Shown: positions 1 through 10,350 of the stretch, piece after piece
How the letters are laid out: every line of letters starts with the position of its first letter
How positions within the stretch are numbered: the first letter of the stretch is position 1
From: Anthoceros angustus
Lineage: Eukaryota > Streptophyta > Anthocerotopsida > Anthocerotales > Anthocerotaceae
NCBI GenBank assembly: GCA_010909165.1
Contig: MU008167.1
Span: 1 to 64,000, forward strand
Reading direction: 5' to 3'
Length of the DNA: 64,000 nucleotides
The notes under the pieces: generated by a model
Told to the model about the DNA's origin: nothing
Seen by the model: only the letters and a program-made list of their open reading frames with translations
Database searches by the model: none
Position numbers and translations under genes: made by a program

Positions 1-470
1 GAACGAGAAGTCCAAAGAACGGAGAATGCACAACTCCCTAGGAGGATAGGGGAGTTGGAGGAAGAAATGGCAAAGGAGAAAGGCCGCCATGAGTGGTGCA
101 GATATGTTGGCGGTGAGGGAGGGAGATTTCGGGCTGATTATGCCCTACAAGAGAGATTGATCCGCCAACCGCAATGAGAGGACGGAGAATGTGGCTCTCC
201 ATGTCAAGACCGTGAGCTGGCCTTGGAGCGAGATGCTTACAAAAGCAAGTGTGAGCATGGAGTATGGCTTGAGGATTACGAAGAATTGGAGATGGCACAA
301 CAACGATTTGCAGCCCATCTTCACAACAAGGTGCTCCACTAACGAGTTGTTGCGACTTGCCGAAAGGAGGATGTTGGGACCTCATGACGATGATAGGGAG
401 GCCCTCATGCAAGTCCAACCGAAGCCTTAGACTTGGAGAGTGTCCCAAGCAACAGGGGGTGGAGAAACTG
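1..470 (+). pseudogene. Retroelement gag-like C-terminal relic
   Basis: A broken plus-strand reading is rich in Glu, Arg, Lys and Gln and contains LRLAERRMLGPHDDDREALM near 345-410. The same LGPHDD block occurs on the minus strand near 3790, on the plus strand near 16515 and on the minus strand near 29400, always beside charged, coiled-coil-like sequence and upstream of an LTR. I infer it is the end of the Gag-like protein of this retroelement family. No zinc knuckle or enzyme motif is visible. Frames shift repeatedly, so no product is expected. Confidence 0.5.
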
Positions 471-540
471 CACTGTGGAGAAGCAAGCGGGAAGCTGCTG
501 TGGAGAGAATCACCCCTGTGAAGGGGTAAGGAAGAAGAAA

Positions 541-640
541 TGACCGTAGGAACTCCTACTGTGGTAGGAGGAGTTCCTACTGGAGAGGACTCCCACTGTG
601 GTAGGAGAAGGTCCTACCATGGTAGGGCCGGAAGAGCGGA
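541..640. repeat. Cluster of CTACC-N2-GGTAG palindromes
   Basis: Several near-copies of a 14-16 bp palindrome of the form TCCTACCATGGTAGGA are separated by short GA-rich spacers. The partner cluster in the other arm of the inverted repeat is at 3555-3640. Confidence 0.75.
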
Positions 641-939
641 TTCAAGGTCGCTAGCATGGATTTGACGGCAAGGGAGGCGAGTACCTTGGCCTTGCAGAAA
701 GAAGGAAGAGGGGTTGATCTTGCAGAATGGAGCAAGAATCACAAGGAGAAGACCAACCTCCAACATGGGTGCAGGAAAGGAGCTCACTTGCTCCACAAGT
801 GAGAGGAAGAGGAGAAGTCGAGGATGAGCCGGGCTAAGAGAGCCCGGCTATTTTATTGGAGGAAGGAACTCAAGATAGGCATCAAGATAAGGAAGGGATT
901 CATAAGAAGTCCTTAAATTAGCTTGAAGACATGGGGCAA

Positions 940-2012
940 GATGCCACTTGGGAAGACTTTTCTTTAGAGGAGGACAGCATTAATGCTTGTCAAAGAGAGT
1001 GTTGACTAGCTAGATAGGAATGTTGACAGAGCCATTAAGGCTCACATAGGTGAATTTGCTAGAATAGAATTTTACCCAAGATGCTTGGATGTCGAACTTA
1101 AAGTCGACAATAGGATACACTAAAATAAGGAGTAAGGCTGCGGAGGGCGCTGTGAGGCTGTATGTGAGGACCTCCCTATAAAAGGAGGGAGCTTGTGAAG
1201 TAAAATTATCGTGTCTTGCGCCCCATCCTCCCGAGTCCTTCACTTTGTGTGAATTTCGCGCCGTGCAAGCCAACGCAGGTCCGTAGAGAGGGAGAACGCG
1301 CGGTGGAGTGCCGGGTGGAGGGCTTGCTCTGCAGTGCGCCCGCTAGCGCCTCCTTGTGAATGGTTGTGTGAATTGTTTTGCTTTGAGTGTGTGATGCTCA
1401 AGGAACTCTTTGAGGGTAGACTGCAGGAAAGACTCGGAGGTTCTCGCTCTGCAAACCACATAGCAACCGCCCAAGGAAGAACTCGACGACCCCTGTGTGG
1501 CCAGCCGTAAGGGCGAGTTGGAATTAATGAGCCAGAATTGGTGTTAGAGTAGGAGATTGTGGAGGAAGGAAGGGTAGATGAGTAGAGAAGAAGAGGGCGT
1601 TGTTGATTGAGAGAGTTGTGAGGAGGATTAGAGTGTAGGAAAACGGCCACAGTGCAGAGCCTAAGGGACGAATCCCAACTGCAAGTAAGAGGGCGCCCCT
1701 GTGGAGAAGAGTGTCTTAGGAGTAGGGACGGTTGCGGTGGGTCGTGGGGTCCCCGGCGCCGTGATGATCACCTTGTCGTTAAGACGAACTGCAATTGTGT
1801 GGTGTCGTTGTAGGTTGAGGTTGAGGCACGGGCGAGAAGGGCCAGAGGAGCGTGAGAGGCGCCTTGCTTGTTTAGAAGGTTGAGGTAGTGTGCGCAGTGT
1901 AGGATTTCTCAAGATTCGACTGCTCCAAGTCTCATGGGACAAACCCAACGTGACGAAACGAGGATAAGTGTGGCTTAGAGGGAATCTCGAGTGCCCGGGA
2001 TCTCCTCCCACA
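940..2012 (+). mobile_element. LTR of the main retroelement family, plus orientation (arm 1)
   Basis: This block shares the order of landmarks seen in the other LTR copies: GACTTTTCTTTAGAGGA, GCCATTAAGGCTCACATAGG, a TATA box in CTATAAAAGGAGG near 1175, GTAAAATTATCGTGTCTTGCGCC, and a distal end running through GGATAAGTGTGG to CTCCCACA at about 2012. No primer-binding site follows, unlike the copies ending at 9339 and, on the minus strand, at 2161. The left boundary is not resolved because gag-tail sequence precedes it without a clear TG start. Confidence 0.75.
1172..1184 (+). promoter_or_regulatory. LTR TATA box
   Basis: CTATAAAAGGAGG lies inside the LTR and recurs at the same relative place in the other LTR copies (about 8310 and 18480 plus; about 3005 minus). 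It is the likely core promoter of the element, with transcription running toward the primer-binding site. Confidence 0.6.
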
Positions 2013-2160
2013 CGTGGAGCTCCTCCTTCACAACGCAGGTTCCAGGACATGTAGGCCTCTTCCCAGACCCCGCTACCTCCTTACAAGATCTTCTCACCAC
2101 TGCAAGCTAGCAACGAAAATCTCAAAATTTCAGCTACCACAAGTCCCGACGGCGCCAAAA
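2013..2160. other. Spacer of the inverted repeat with a minus-strand primer-binding site
   Basis: This is the unpaired centre between the two LTR arms. On the minus strand the right LTR ends in CCACA at 2161 and is followed by TTTTGGCGCCGTCGGGAC, a primer-binding site. The rest shows no reading frame I can support. Confidence 0.6.
2143..2157 (-). promoter_or_regulatory. Primer-binding site, tRNA-Asp-like
   Basis: TGGCGCCGTCGGGAC begins four bases past the end of the minus-strand LTR. The TGGCGCC start matches the 3' end of plant tRNA-Asp, the primer of several plant Ty3 families; the later bases match less well. It shows that the minus-strand LTR at 2161-3240 was once a 5' LTR. Confidence 0.6.
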
Positions 2161-3240
2161 TGTGGAGGAAAACCCCGGGCACCCCGAGATTCCCCTCTAC
2201 ACTTATCCCACTGTCGCCAGACGCTGGGTTTCGTCCATGAGACTTGGGGAACAAATCTTGAGAATGTCACTACCTGACTACACACTACCTCAGCCTTCTA
2301 AACAAGCAAGGCGCCTCTCACGCCTCCCTACAGCTACGCCGCATCGCTCAGAACTCACCAAACCTCAACCTACAACGACACCACACAATTGGTGTTACGC
2401 CTCAAAGCAGGTGTCTATCACGGCGCCAGGGACCCCCGACCCACACCGCAACCGTCCCTACTCCTAAGACACTCTTCTCCACAGGAGCGCCTTACTTGCA
2501 GATTTGGGATTCGTCCCTTAGGCTCACTGCGGCCTCCGCTTTTCCTACACTCTAATCCTCTCACAACTCTCTCAATCAACAACGCCTCTTCTTCTACTCA
2601 TCTACCCTTCCTTCCTCCACAATCTCCCTAACACCAATTCTGGCTCATTAATTCCAACTCGCCCTTACGGCACAACCTGGGTCCGTCCGGAAATTAACGA
2701 GTTCTTCCTTGGGCCGGCTATGTGTGGTTTGCACGGCGAGAACCTCCAGGGAGTCTTTCCAGTCTACCCTCAAGCCGAGAGTTCCTTGAGCATCGCCACA
2801 CACTCAAAGCAAAACAATTCACACAAAGAACCATTCACAAGGGGAGCAGCAGGTGGGCGCAGAGAGCAAGCCTCCGCCACTCCGGGCGTTCTCCTCTCTA
2901 CCAGAACTGCTTGGCTTGCAGCTGACGAAATTCTGCACACAAAGTGAAGGACTCGGGAGGATGGGAGCGCAAGACACGATAATTTTACTTCACAAGCTCC
3001 TCCTTTTATAGGGAGGTCCTCACATACAGCCTCGGCGCGCCTCACGCCTTACTCCTTATTTTAGTGTATCCTATCAGACTTTAAGTTCGACATCCAAGCA
3101 TCTTGGGTAAAATTCTATTCTAGCAAATTCACCTATGTGAGCCTTAATGGCTCGCCAACATTCCTATCTAGCTAGTCAACACACTCATCGGGTGACAAGC
3201 ATTAATGCCTCTCCTCCTCTAAAGAAAAGTCTTCCCAAGT
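2161..3240 (-). mobile_element. LTR of the main family, minus orientation (arm 2)
   Basis: Reverse-complement counterpart of the LTR at 940-2012, with the same TATA region (about 3005) and the same GTCTTGCGCC block. It ends with CA at 2161 directly before a primer-binding site. Gag-tail sequence lies on its upstream side (3240 onward), so it looks like an LTR shared by two joined elements or a rearranged junction. It has many small indels against the partner arm. Confidence 0.75.
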
Positions 3241-3714
3241 GGCATCTTGCCCCATGTCTTCAAGCTAATTTAAGGACTTCTTATGAATCCCTTCCTTATC
3301 TTGATGCCTATCTTGAGTTCCTTCCTCCAATAAAATAGCCCGGCTCTCTTAGCCAGGCTCATCCTCGCCTTCTCCTCTTCCTCTCACTTGTGGAGCAAGT
3401 GAGCTTGCCCTGCACCCATGTTAGGAGGTTGGTCTTCTCCTTGTGATTCTTGCTCCATTCTGCAAGATCAACCCCTCTTCCTTCTTTTCCGCAAGGGCCA
3501 AGGTACTCGCCACAATCCATGCTAGCAGCCTTTGAATCCGGCTTCTTCAGCCCTCCTACCATGGTAGACCTCCTACCACGGTAGGAGTCCCTCCTACCAC
3601 GGTAGGAACTCCTACCACGGTAGGAGTTCCTACCGGGTCTTTCTTCCTCACCCCTTCCCGGGTGATTCTCTCCCTGAAGCTTCTCCGCTCACTTGCTTCT
3701 CCTGTGCAAGTTTC
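3241..3714. other. Link between LTR and gag relic, with palindromes
   Basis: No gene is supported here. It matches 450-940 in reverse complement and carries the AGCCGGGCT stretch near 3345 and the palindrome cluster at 3555-3640. Confidence 0.5.
3555..3640. repeat. Cluster of CTACC-N2-GGTAG palindromes
   Basis: At least four tandem-like copies of CTCCTACCACGGTAGGAG or near variants. It is the arm-2 partner of the cluster at 541-640. Confidence 0.8.
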
Positions 3715-5952
3715 TCACCTGTTGCTTGGGACACTCTCCAAGTCTAAGGCTTCCGGTTGGACTTGCATGAGGGCCTCCCTATCATCGCCATGAGGTCCCA
3801 ACATCCTCCTCTCGAAGTCGCAACAACTCGTTAGTGGCCTTGAGCACCTTGTTGTGAAGATGGGCTGCAAATCGTTGTTGTGCCATCTCCAATTCTTCAT
3901 AATCCTCAAGCCATACCCATGCTCACACTTGCTTTTGTAAGCATCTCGCTCCAAGGCCAGCTCACCGGTCTTGACATGGAGAGCCACATTCTCCGTCCTT
4001 TCATTCGCAGCGGATCAATCTCTAGGGCATAAATCTCGCCTCCTCACCGCCAACATATGCCGCACCACCGCCTCATGACCTTCTCCTTTGCCATTTCTTC
4101 CTCCAACTCCCTATCCTCCTAGGGAGTTGTGCATTCTCCGTTTGGACTTGCTCCATTTCCAATCTTTGGACAAAATGTGTCCGTTCTTCCTTCAATTCCA
4201 GCCTCTGGATTTCTCCCAGCTCCTTTTCCATGTCACTAAGCTATGACCCGTGTGCGCCTACTTGCCTTTGTCTGTCCTCATTTGCCGCAGAGATTGCTCT
4301 CGTCTTGACCTTTCCTCCATTAGCAGCACTTGCTTGTCTTCCGCCTTCTTTTCCCATGTGCGCACCATGTGAGCAAGTTGCTCCACCTTCTCCTCTCGAG
4401 CCAATTGCTTGGTAAGAGCCTTGTTCTCCGAATATGATGGTTTGTTGTGCCTGCCTTCAAGACTCTTTCCAAGTGCTCCACTTGAGCTTCCATCCTCATA
4501 ACATCCTCCCGCCACTGGGTTTCCGCCTACCGCAATTTCCCTTGCTTGGTAGGTCCTTGTCTTCTCCGCCTCGTCTTCAAGAATTCAACTCTCCTCTTGG
4601 CCTCCTATGTCTACCTTGCTGAACATCTCCCTATGCGCAGATCTCCTCCAACATGTCTAAGTCTCCTTTCTTACCTCCGGAGACTCAAGGCCTGCCTTGC
4701 TCATGGGATCTTACATCCCTTGCTTCCCTATGATGAGCTCCCGCTCATCACTTGGTGGGCAACTCCTCCCACCGTGACTCCATCCGCCGCCCACCTAACG
4801 GGCCGGTTGCCTTCTTATCTCCCTTGGGAGCTTCCAAACCGTGACTTCCTTTCCTCCTACCGTGGTAGGAGGTGCTCCTACCAGGGGACTACTTCCCACC
4901 GTGGTAGGACTAATTCGCCAGTAGGTCTTGTCATGAGAGGACGAAAGGGGTCCCAAACCACCGTGGAACACCTCCCACCTCGCAGTGATTCCCCGCCATG
5001 GTAGGATCTATCCTACCTTCCATCTCCGCATCCTCCGGTCCAAACTTCAAATCTACAACTTCTCCTTGCAAGTCCTCCGCACATCCTCGGCCTATCTTTC
5101 GAGGGGATTCCTTCCGAATAATTGTGGGTGGTGCCGGCACCTCCTTAGCCGCAAAGCACCAAGCACTCTCCCCTCTCTCATAAGTACACAATGTTAAAGG
5201 GATGCTTGGAATCATCCAACTCCTTACTTGTGAGTAGCCCTCTACTTCCCACAAATGCACTAGATAAGTGCTAAGATAGCGGCCTTGACCTCTTCATCCG
5301 ACGCGTTGGGTTTCGAACTTTTCCGTGGTAGGTGTATGCTTCATACATGATGAGCCCCAATCCGGCCGCTCCTTGAGTGATCTTCCATAGAAAATGGAGG
5401 AAGGTAGTGAAATATGACACCCTTGGATTGCTCACCAAGCCCAAAACAATTCTTGTGAACAATCTCCACTTGGGCTCCAAGATTTGGTCCAACCGTTCTT
5501 GGACTTAGCCTTCATGCCCCTTGCATAAGTAAGGGCTGGGAAGATCCGCGTTGATGCACGCTTGCCTCGCTGCCTTCCATCAACGTGATTCCGCTATCCT
5601 CGCTATCCGGCCCGCCATATACGCGTATGCTCTACCAACACGTGGATCCGTGCGGCTTATCCGTAAGGCCACCTCTTCCGCCGCATTAGCAAAACACTCT
5701 TCTATCAATTCAAGGTTGGTGACCAATGTCGCCCATACACCCACTCTAGCTGATATATTCTCCTCTGCTGCCCAAGGTCGAAAGTCCGAAAGGTCTCTAG
5801 AGGATAGCTGGCCCATAGCACGTAACAAGGGCATGTCAAATTTCCACCCTCTCGATCCTCCTTAGACCTCTTGCCTCGCCACCTCCCTTGGTGGACGCTC
5901 CTTCCTAGCTACTACCTCCTTGCCCTTGGTCATGGTAGGCTTGGTCATGGCC
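3715..5952 (-). pseudogene. Gag-like polyprotein relic 1
   Basis: Read on the minus strand from about 5952, a Lys/Arg-rich start (MTKGKEVVARKE) leads into a conserved core at 5834-5580 with GQLSSRDLSDFRPWA and NLELIEECFANAAEE. A segment near 5340 carries MYEAY and one near 5250 carries LGTYLVHLWE-type residues. A long Glu/Lys/Gln/Arg-rich coiled-coil-like part follows (about 4515-4258), then LGPHDDDREALM near 3790. The same order occurs in the minus-strand relic at 29215-32369, which supports a shared protein family. There is no zinc knuckle, protease or RT. At least four frame breaks exist. I infer a Gag-type structural protein of a non-autonomous or pol-deleted LTR element. Confidence 0.6.
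4855..5010. repeat. Dispersed CTACC-N2-GGTAG palindromes inside gag relic 1
   Basis: Copies occur near 4857-4870, 4898-4910 and 4996-5008, within the Gag-like reading. Either the motif was inserted into coding sequence or it spread with the element. Confidence 0.6.
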
Positions 5953-6985
5953 TCCTTAGTACTTGCGAAATTGAAGAAAAGTGATGCCTGCACTGCACAC
6001 CGCCACCTTCCTATCCTTGCAAACGTTTCTCCTCCTGATTTGCTCTTGCTCACAGCTCAAAGGTCTTGCCTTGCTCTCCTCCTCAGTCCACCTTGCCCCA
6101 AACCCCGATTTCTCCGCAAGAGAAAGCTCACCAAAATTCTCCGGACTTTACACCGCAAATTTAGGAGCCCTTCCCACGGTTTCCTAGCAATCTTGCCACG
6201 CTCCACCCTCCTAGGCACCCTCACGAGCTTGGCAAGTGTTGCGCCCAACCTTCTTCTCCTTCTCTTCTTCCTCAATTCCTCGCTCTTTCTCTTGCGGGAC
6301 TTCCACCTCCTCACTGAGCTCACGCCCTTCTTCTTCACCTTGCCACAAGCCACCTGGCCTTGCACCTTAGCCTTCCCAAGCACCAACTCTGCTGTTATGA
6401 TTTGAAACGAAATTCTCCAAAGTTCCTCACGAGTCCTTACACTTGTGTCCGATTTGGGAGCTTTTCCTTCACGCAATCTGCCACGCCCCACCCTTCCTAT
6501 CGCTCCTGCAAAGTTAGGAGGTGTGGTGCCCCTGCACCTTCCCTTTCTCTTCTTCTGCACCTCCTCTTGGCGCCCCGCCGCTTTTCTCCTCCGTTGCCCA
6601 ACCTCCCTTCCTCTCAGCTTAGCATGGGCGGGCGCGCTGCTGTATGGGGCCGAAGCTTGAGATGTGGTGGCGCCTTCGAGGGTGTCTCAGTTTTGAGAGT
6701 GGCCTGCAGCACCGCAGCCACTTTTATAAGTCACCCAAGGGTTAGAAAAGTAACTACCATTCTATCCTGCCCTTGGATGTGTGCCACGTGGCCCCTTTCT
6801 CACCGTTGATGTTAGTTTCCTAATTATATACTAAAATACCATTTCCCTATTTTCTAATTTCTACTGAAAATTAGCCTCTAATTTCTTAATTACCTATTTT
6901 GGCCTATTTATCTAGTCCACTAAAAGACCCTATATAGCAAGCCTATCCGCCTAAAACATAAGCTACTTTCCTTAGAACCTATCTC
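5953..6985. other. Leader-like region upstream of gag relic 1, then AT-rich stretch
   Basis: Bases 5953-6800 give only basic, low-complexity readings on the minus strand (Arg/Lys-rich) that I do not accept as a gene. They sit where the untranslated leader of the minus-strand element would be. Bases 6810-6960 are AT-rich with TTAATTACC and CCCTATATAGC and contain no reading frame. Confidence 0.35.
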
Positions 6986-7170
6986 CTGTGTGGTAGGACA
7001 TCCTCCCATGGTGGTTCCCTTTCTCCTACCACGAGAGTTACGTGTAGGACCTTCCTACCCTCTCCTACCATGGTAGGAGCTTCCTACACCGTAGGTGATC
7101 AAAACACTAGCGGTCATTCTCCTACGGTGGATCTCTCCTACCTCCTACCATGGTAGGAGTTTCTCCACTG
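6985..7170. repeat. Palindrome cluster
   Basis: Copies and half-copies of CTCCTACCATGGTAGGAG lie near 6992-7022, 7040-7080 and 7138-7160, separated by GATC and TTTCTCC stretches. No gene is visible. Confidence 0.7.
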
Positions 7171-7394
7171 GACACCTCCTACCACTCATGTAGGTTACCT
7201 TTCTCCTCACCAGAAGGTCGTTTTGACCCGTTTCTTTTCCTGCATATCCTCTTTGCCTTCCCGACATGGTCCTACAACCCGCTCAAAAGGAGCAAAAATT
7301 TCCTTGCATGTCTTCACCAAACCATTTCTAGAAAAGAGCCCTCCAGCAAACTCACAAGCTGCTCAAACTTTATGCTCCACAGAATTGAGAAGAG
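7171..7394. other. No supported gene
   Basis: A short stretch between the palindrome cluster and the direct repeat at 7395. Small open frames exist but show no family resemblance. Confidence 0.4.
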
Positions 7395-7874
7395 CCGTGG
7401 TGGCAGAAGAGTCAGCATGCAAAGGAATGCAAAGGAAAGCTAGGACAAGGAAGTGAGAACTGCCTATAAAGAGAAGGAGGTGCATAAGGAGTTGTGTGAA
7501 GGATTTGAAGCACAATCAGAAGAGGGCAGCGAGCTGAATTTTGCGTGCCTAGGACCTTGCAAGTGAGGGATTTGGGCGCATAAGGAGTTAGGCCGTGAGG
7601 GCATCAAGTTTGAGCTAGGTGGGACCGTGGAGTGAAGAGGAAGTAAGTGAAAGGGCTGAAGTTGCTCTTGGTGGATTTTAAGTGAAGAAGGCTCGCAATT
7701 GTGTGTAGAAACCGAGGACTAGGTGAAACAAGGTGGGGTGCCCAAGCTTGTTGGGCTTATTGAAGGGTGCAAGATGGAAAGCGCACTAAGAAGGGCAAGT
7801 TGGGAGCCGTGAGAAGAGGAACTGAGGAAGGAGGGGGAGGAGACTGCTTGGTTTGGGAGCCCAACACATCCGGC
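7395..7874 (+). repeat. Direct repeat R1, copy 1
   Basis: GCAAAGGAATGCAAAGGAAA, then GAGCTGAATTTTGCGTGCC, AGGACCTTGCAAGTGAGGG, GAAACCGAGG and CCCAACACATCCG occur in the same order here and at 14911-15425, about 7.5 kb downstream. Both are plus orientation. The homology stops at the TATGGAAGG that begins the LTR-side repeat here. It is probably an internal piece of the element just upstream of an LTR. Confidence 0.8.
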
Positions 7875-9339
7875 TGTGTATGGAAGGCCGAGAGGATGAC
7901 TTGGAGGAGGAAGAGGAAGGCATGGAGCAAGATCCGCCACGGGAGACCTTCTTGAGTGGGAGGCGTAGGAAGAAGTGACCCACGTCCAGGGAGGTGTAGA
8001 GGGTGGCCCTACATCAGGATCACCGGTGCGACGCATCTAGAGGTAATTGAAGAGGGTGGTGGTAGCTTGGAGGCTCATTGCTTGGGGAGACTTTTCTTTA
8101 GAGGACAGATTAATGCTTGTCAACCCAAGAGGGTGTGTTGACTAGCGATAGGAATGTTGACAGAGCCATTAAGGCTCATAGGTGAATTTGCTAGAATAGA
8201 ATTTTACCCAAGATGCTTGGATGTCGAACTTAAAGTGAGGATACACTAAAATAAGGAGTGAGGGGCTGTGAGGGCGCGCTGTGGGAGGAGGTCAGATGTG
8301 AGGACCTCCTATAAAAGGAGGGAGCTTGTGAAGTAAAATTATGTCTTGCGCCTCCCACCGCGAGTCCTTTGCTCCTTGTGAAGGAAGTTCGTGCACCGCA
8401 AGCTAACGAAGGCCCGGGTAGAGAGGGAGTTTGACGGTCGGAGTGCTTGGCGAGAGCTCGCCTTGCGGCGCCCGCAGTTGCTCCTTGTGAATGGTTGCGT
8501 GAAATTGCTTTGCTTTGGGTGTGTGGCGATGCCCAAGGAACCCTCTTGAGGGTAGACTATGTGGAAAGACTCGGAGGTTCTCGCCGTCTGCAAACTCATA
8601 GCAACCCCGCCCAAGGAAGAACTTGTTGGCTTGTAGGCGCACTCCAGCTTGTGCCGTAAGGGCGAGCTAGGGCTGGAGCTTGAAGTAAGGTTAGATTAGG
8701 AGGATGAGGAGTTGAGTTGAGGTGAGTGTTGAGGAGAATGTGGAGCTGAATGTTGAGTAGAGGAGTAGGTAGAGATTAGGAGTAAGAAGAAGGCCCAAGT
8801 CGAGCCTAAGGGAGGGGTCCCAAATCGCACCAAACCGAGACCGAAGCGGGCTAAGGTCTCAAAATCACGGGTGGAGAAGTCGCGCCAGAGGGGGTCCCTA
8901 TGCGAGAGGACCTACCGCCGGGGGGACCTACGATCGTAGGATGTCGTTGTAGGTCCAGGAGTGGTGATTCACGAGCAAGGCGAGTGGCGTGGGCCGAGTT
9001 GGTGGTTGAGGTGTGCCAATTGTGGGAAGGCGATGGGAAAGGAATAGTGGAAGATCACGGGTGGTGAAGTCGCTGCAACGTAGGGGGTCCCCACGCGTAA
9101 ACCGACCCGCTGGGGTGTGGACCTACAGTAGGGTGTCGGGTCTAGAAGCGGTGATTGACGGAGCAGGTGGTGCCCTGTGGAGGAGTTGAAGTTGCTTGCA
9201 GGTGAGGGAGCTTGGGGTGAAGAGAGGGTGCCTTGATTTTGACCGACAAACAAGAGTCTCATGGGACGAAACCTATTGTTAGCGAGGGGGATAAGTGTGG
9301 CCACTAGAGGGTGAATCTAAGCCCCGGTTTTCTCCCACA
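7875..9339 (+). mobile_element. LTR A (5' LTR of the internal region 9340-18009)
   Basis: TGTATGGAAGGCCGAGAGG starts a block collinear with 18010-19484. It contains GGAGGAGGAAGAGGAAGG, the GACTTTTCTTTAGAGG and GCCATTAAGGCTCATAGG landmarks, a TATA box near 8310, the GTCTTGCGCC block, GGATAAGTGTGG near 9289, and CTCCCACA ending at 9339. A primer-binding site follows at 9344, so it sits in the 5' LTR position. The exact left end is uncertain because the shared block contains a purine-rich stretch that may lie outside the true LTR. Confidence 0.75.
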
Positions 9340-9343
9340 TTTT

Positions 9344-9358
9344 TGGCGCCGGTCGGGA
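9344..9358 (+). promoter_or_regulatory. Primer-binding site, tRNA-Asp-like
   Basis: TGGCGCCGGTCGGGA follows the CA end of LTR A after four T residues. It parallels TGGCGCCGTCGGGAC at 2143-2157 on the other strand. The first seven to eight bases fit a tRNA-Asp 3' end; the inner bases are only partly consistent. Confidence 0.65.
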
Positions 9359-10095
9359 CTCTTTGCTTTGGCAAGTCGGGGAAGAGGCATGAACATTGTT
9401 GAGAATCTCTAATCGGGGATGAGAAGAAGAAGTTTTATTGCATAGAGAGGAGATCGCCCGCTGATTTTTGCAAGTGGTGTGAGAGTTGCATGACGGTAGA
9501 GGAAGAAGAGGAGAGAGCTCTCAGAGGAAGCTACATGTGCTAACATCTTCAAGGGTTCCGTTGAGGAAGAAGAGGTAGTTGTCTAAGAGCAAGAGGAGGT
9601 TGTGCTCACGGACAAGAGGAAGGAGGTTGTTGCCGAGGAGTTGCCGATCAAGGGTGAGGGTCAAGAACCGAGCCAGTTAATAATTTCAAGGTACATCTTC
9701 CGCTCTTGCAAGAGGAGGATTTTTTCGGCGTGGATTGTTGAGCTCTTCTAGCTCGAGTTGGTCGTCAAGAGGAGGAAGGCAAGAGGGTGAGATTTGGAGA
9801 AGTTGGGGTATGAGATCTAATGGAAGATTTCGCAAGGTCTTGATCGAATTATTGCCCACTCTGCCCTTTCAACCTTGCTTGTTAGAGGATCGAGGCGCTT
9901 GTGTGCCCAAGTCTGTATAGTACATCCCGCAGCAGGCATTTGTTACACCGTGACAGGGAATCTGGGAGGTGTGCCTGGTGGACGCCTTGACCATGAGTGG
10001 AGGAAGTGGAGGTGGTGGAAGTCACCACCCCACAGCCGCCAGCGGGAGATTTGGGGAGAAGAACAAGGTGAAGATGATGAGGCTTTTGTGCAAAC
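9359..10095 (+). other. Element leader, no intact frame
   Basis: GA-rich sequence with repeated GAGGAAGAAGAGG blocks just after the primer-binding site, where an untranslated leader and gag start are expected. A glycine-rich start (MSGGSGGGG) can be read near 9993 but breaks at once. Confidence 0.4.
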
Positions 10096-10350
10096 TTTGA
10101 ACATATGACTCATGCGAATTTGGAAGCCTCAATCGTGGATTGTCTCCAAATTTTCCTAGAGGAGGTCATGCCCAGCGATAGTCACACGATGGAGCTGCAT
10201 CTTGGTTGGGATGATTTGAGAGCTGTATCTTTGAACCGGTTTGTGGCTTAAGCTATGCACATCACACGCTCCGCTGAGGACTCAAGGAAGAGGAGGGAGT
10301 CTTTGTATGATTACATAGAGGAGAGAGTACCACCACGGCCACCAAGGATG
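10096..10350 (+). pseudogene. Gag-domain-like fragment
   Basis: One frame reads about 50 residues without a stop, including HANLEASIVDCLQIFLEEV and LHLGWDDLRAVSLNRFVA, then a stop near 10248, then a charged stretch ending YDYIEERVPP. The position shortly after the primer-binding site and the mixed amphipathic composition suggest a Gag remnant. I do not recognise a named family, and the resemblance to the Gag core near 5580-5834 is not obvious. Confidence 0.35.

Larger units (their letters stand above)
1..4160. repeat. Large inverted repeat, arms of about 2 kb
   Basis: The sequence from 1 to about 2012 reappears as reverse complement from about 2161 to 4160, with a spacer of about 150 bp. Matching landmarks are the CTCCCTAGGAGG block (about 38 and 4120), the CTATAAAAGGAGG TATA region (about 1175 and 3005) and the block beside GTAGGGACGG (about 1720 and 2455). 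Paired coordinates add up to about 4160-4190 throughout, so the pairing is collinear. Each arm holds a gag-tail relic and an LTR, with the LTR toward the centre. The arms differ by many small indels. The left arm is cut by the window edge. Confidence 0.9.

Noticed and set aside
6057-6560. A 167-codon minus-strand Arg/Lys-rich frame
   Set aside because: Low-complexity basic composition and no conserved counterpart in the second gag relic; treated as leader.
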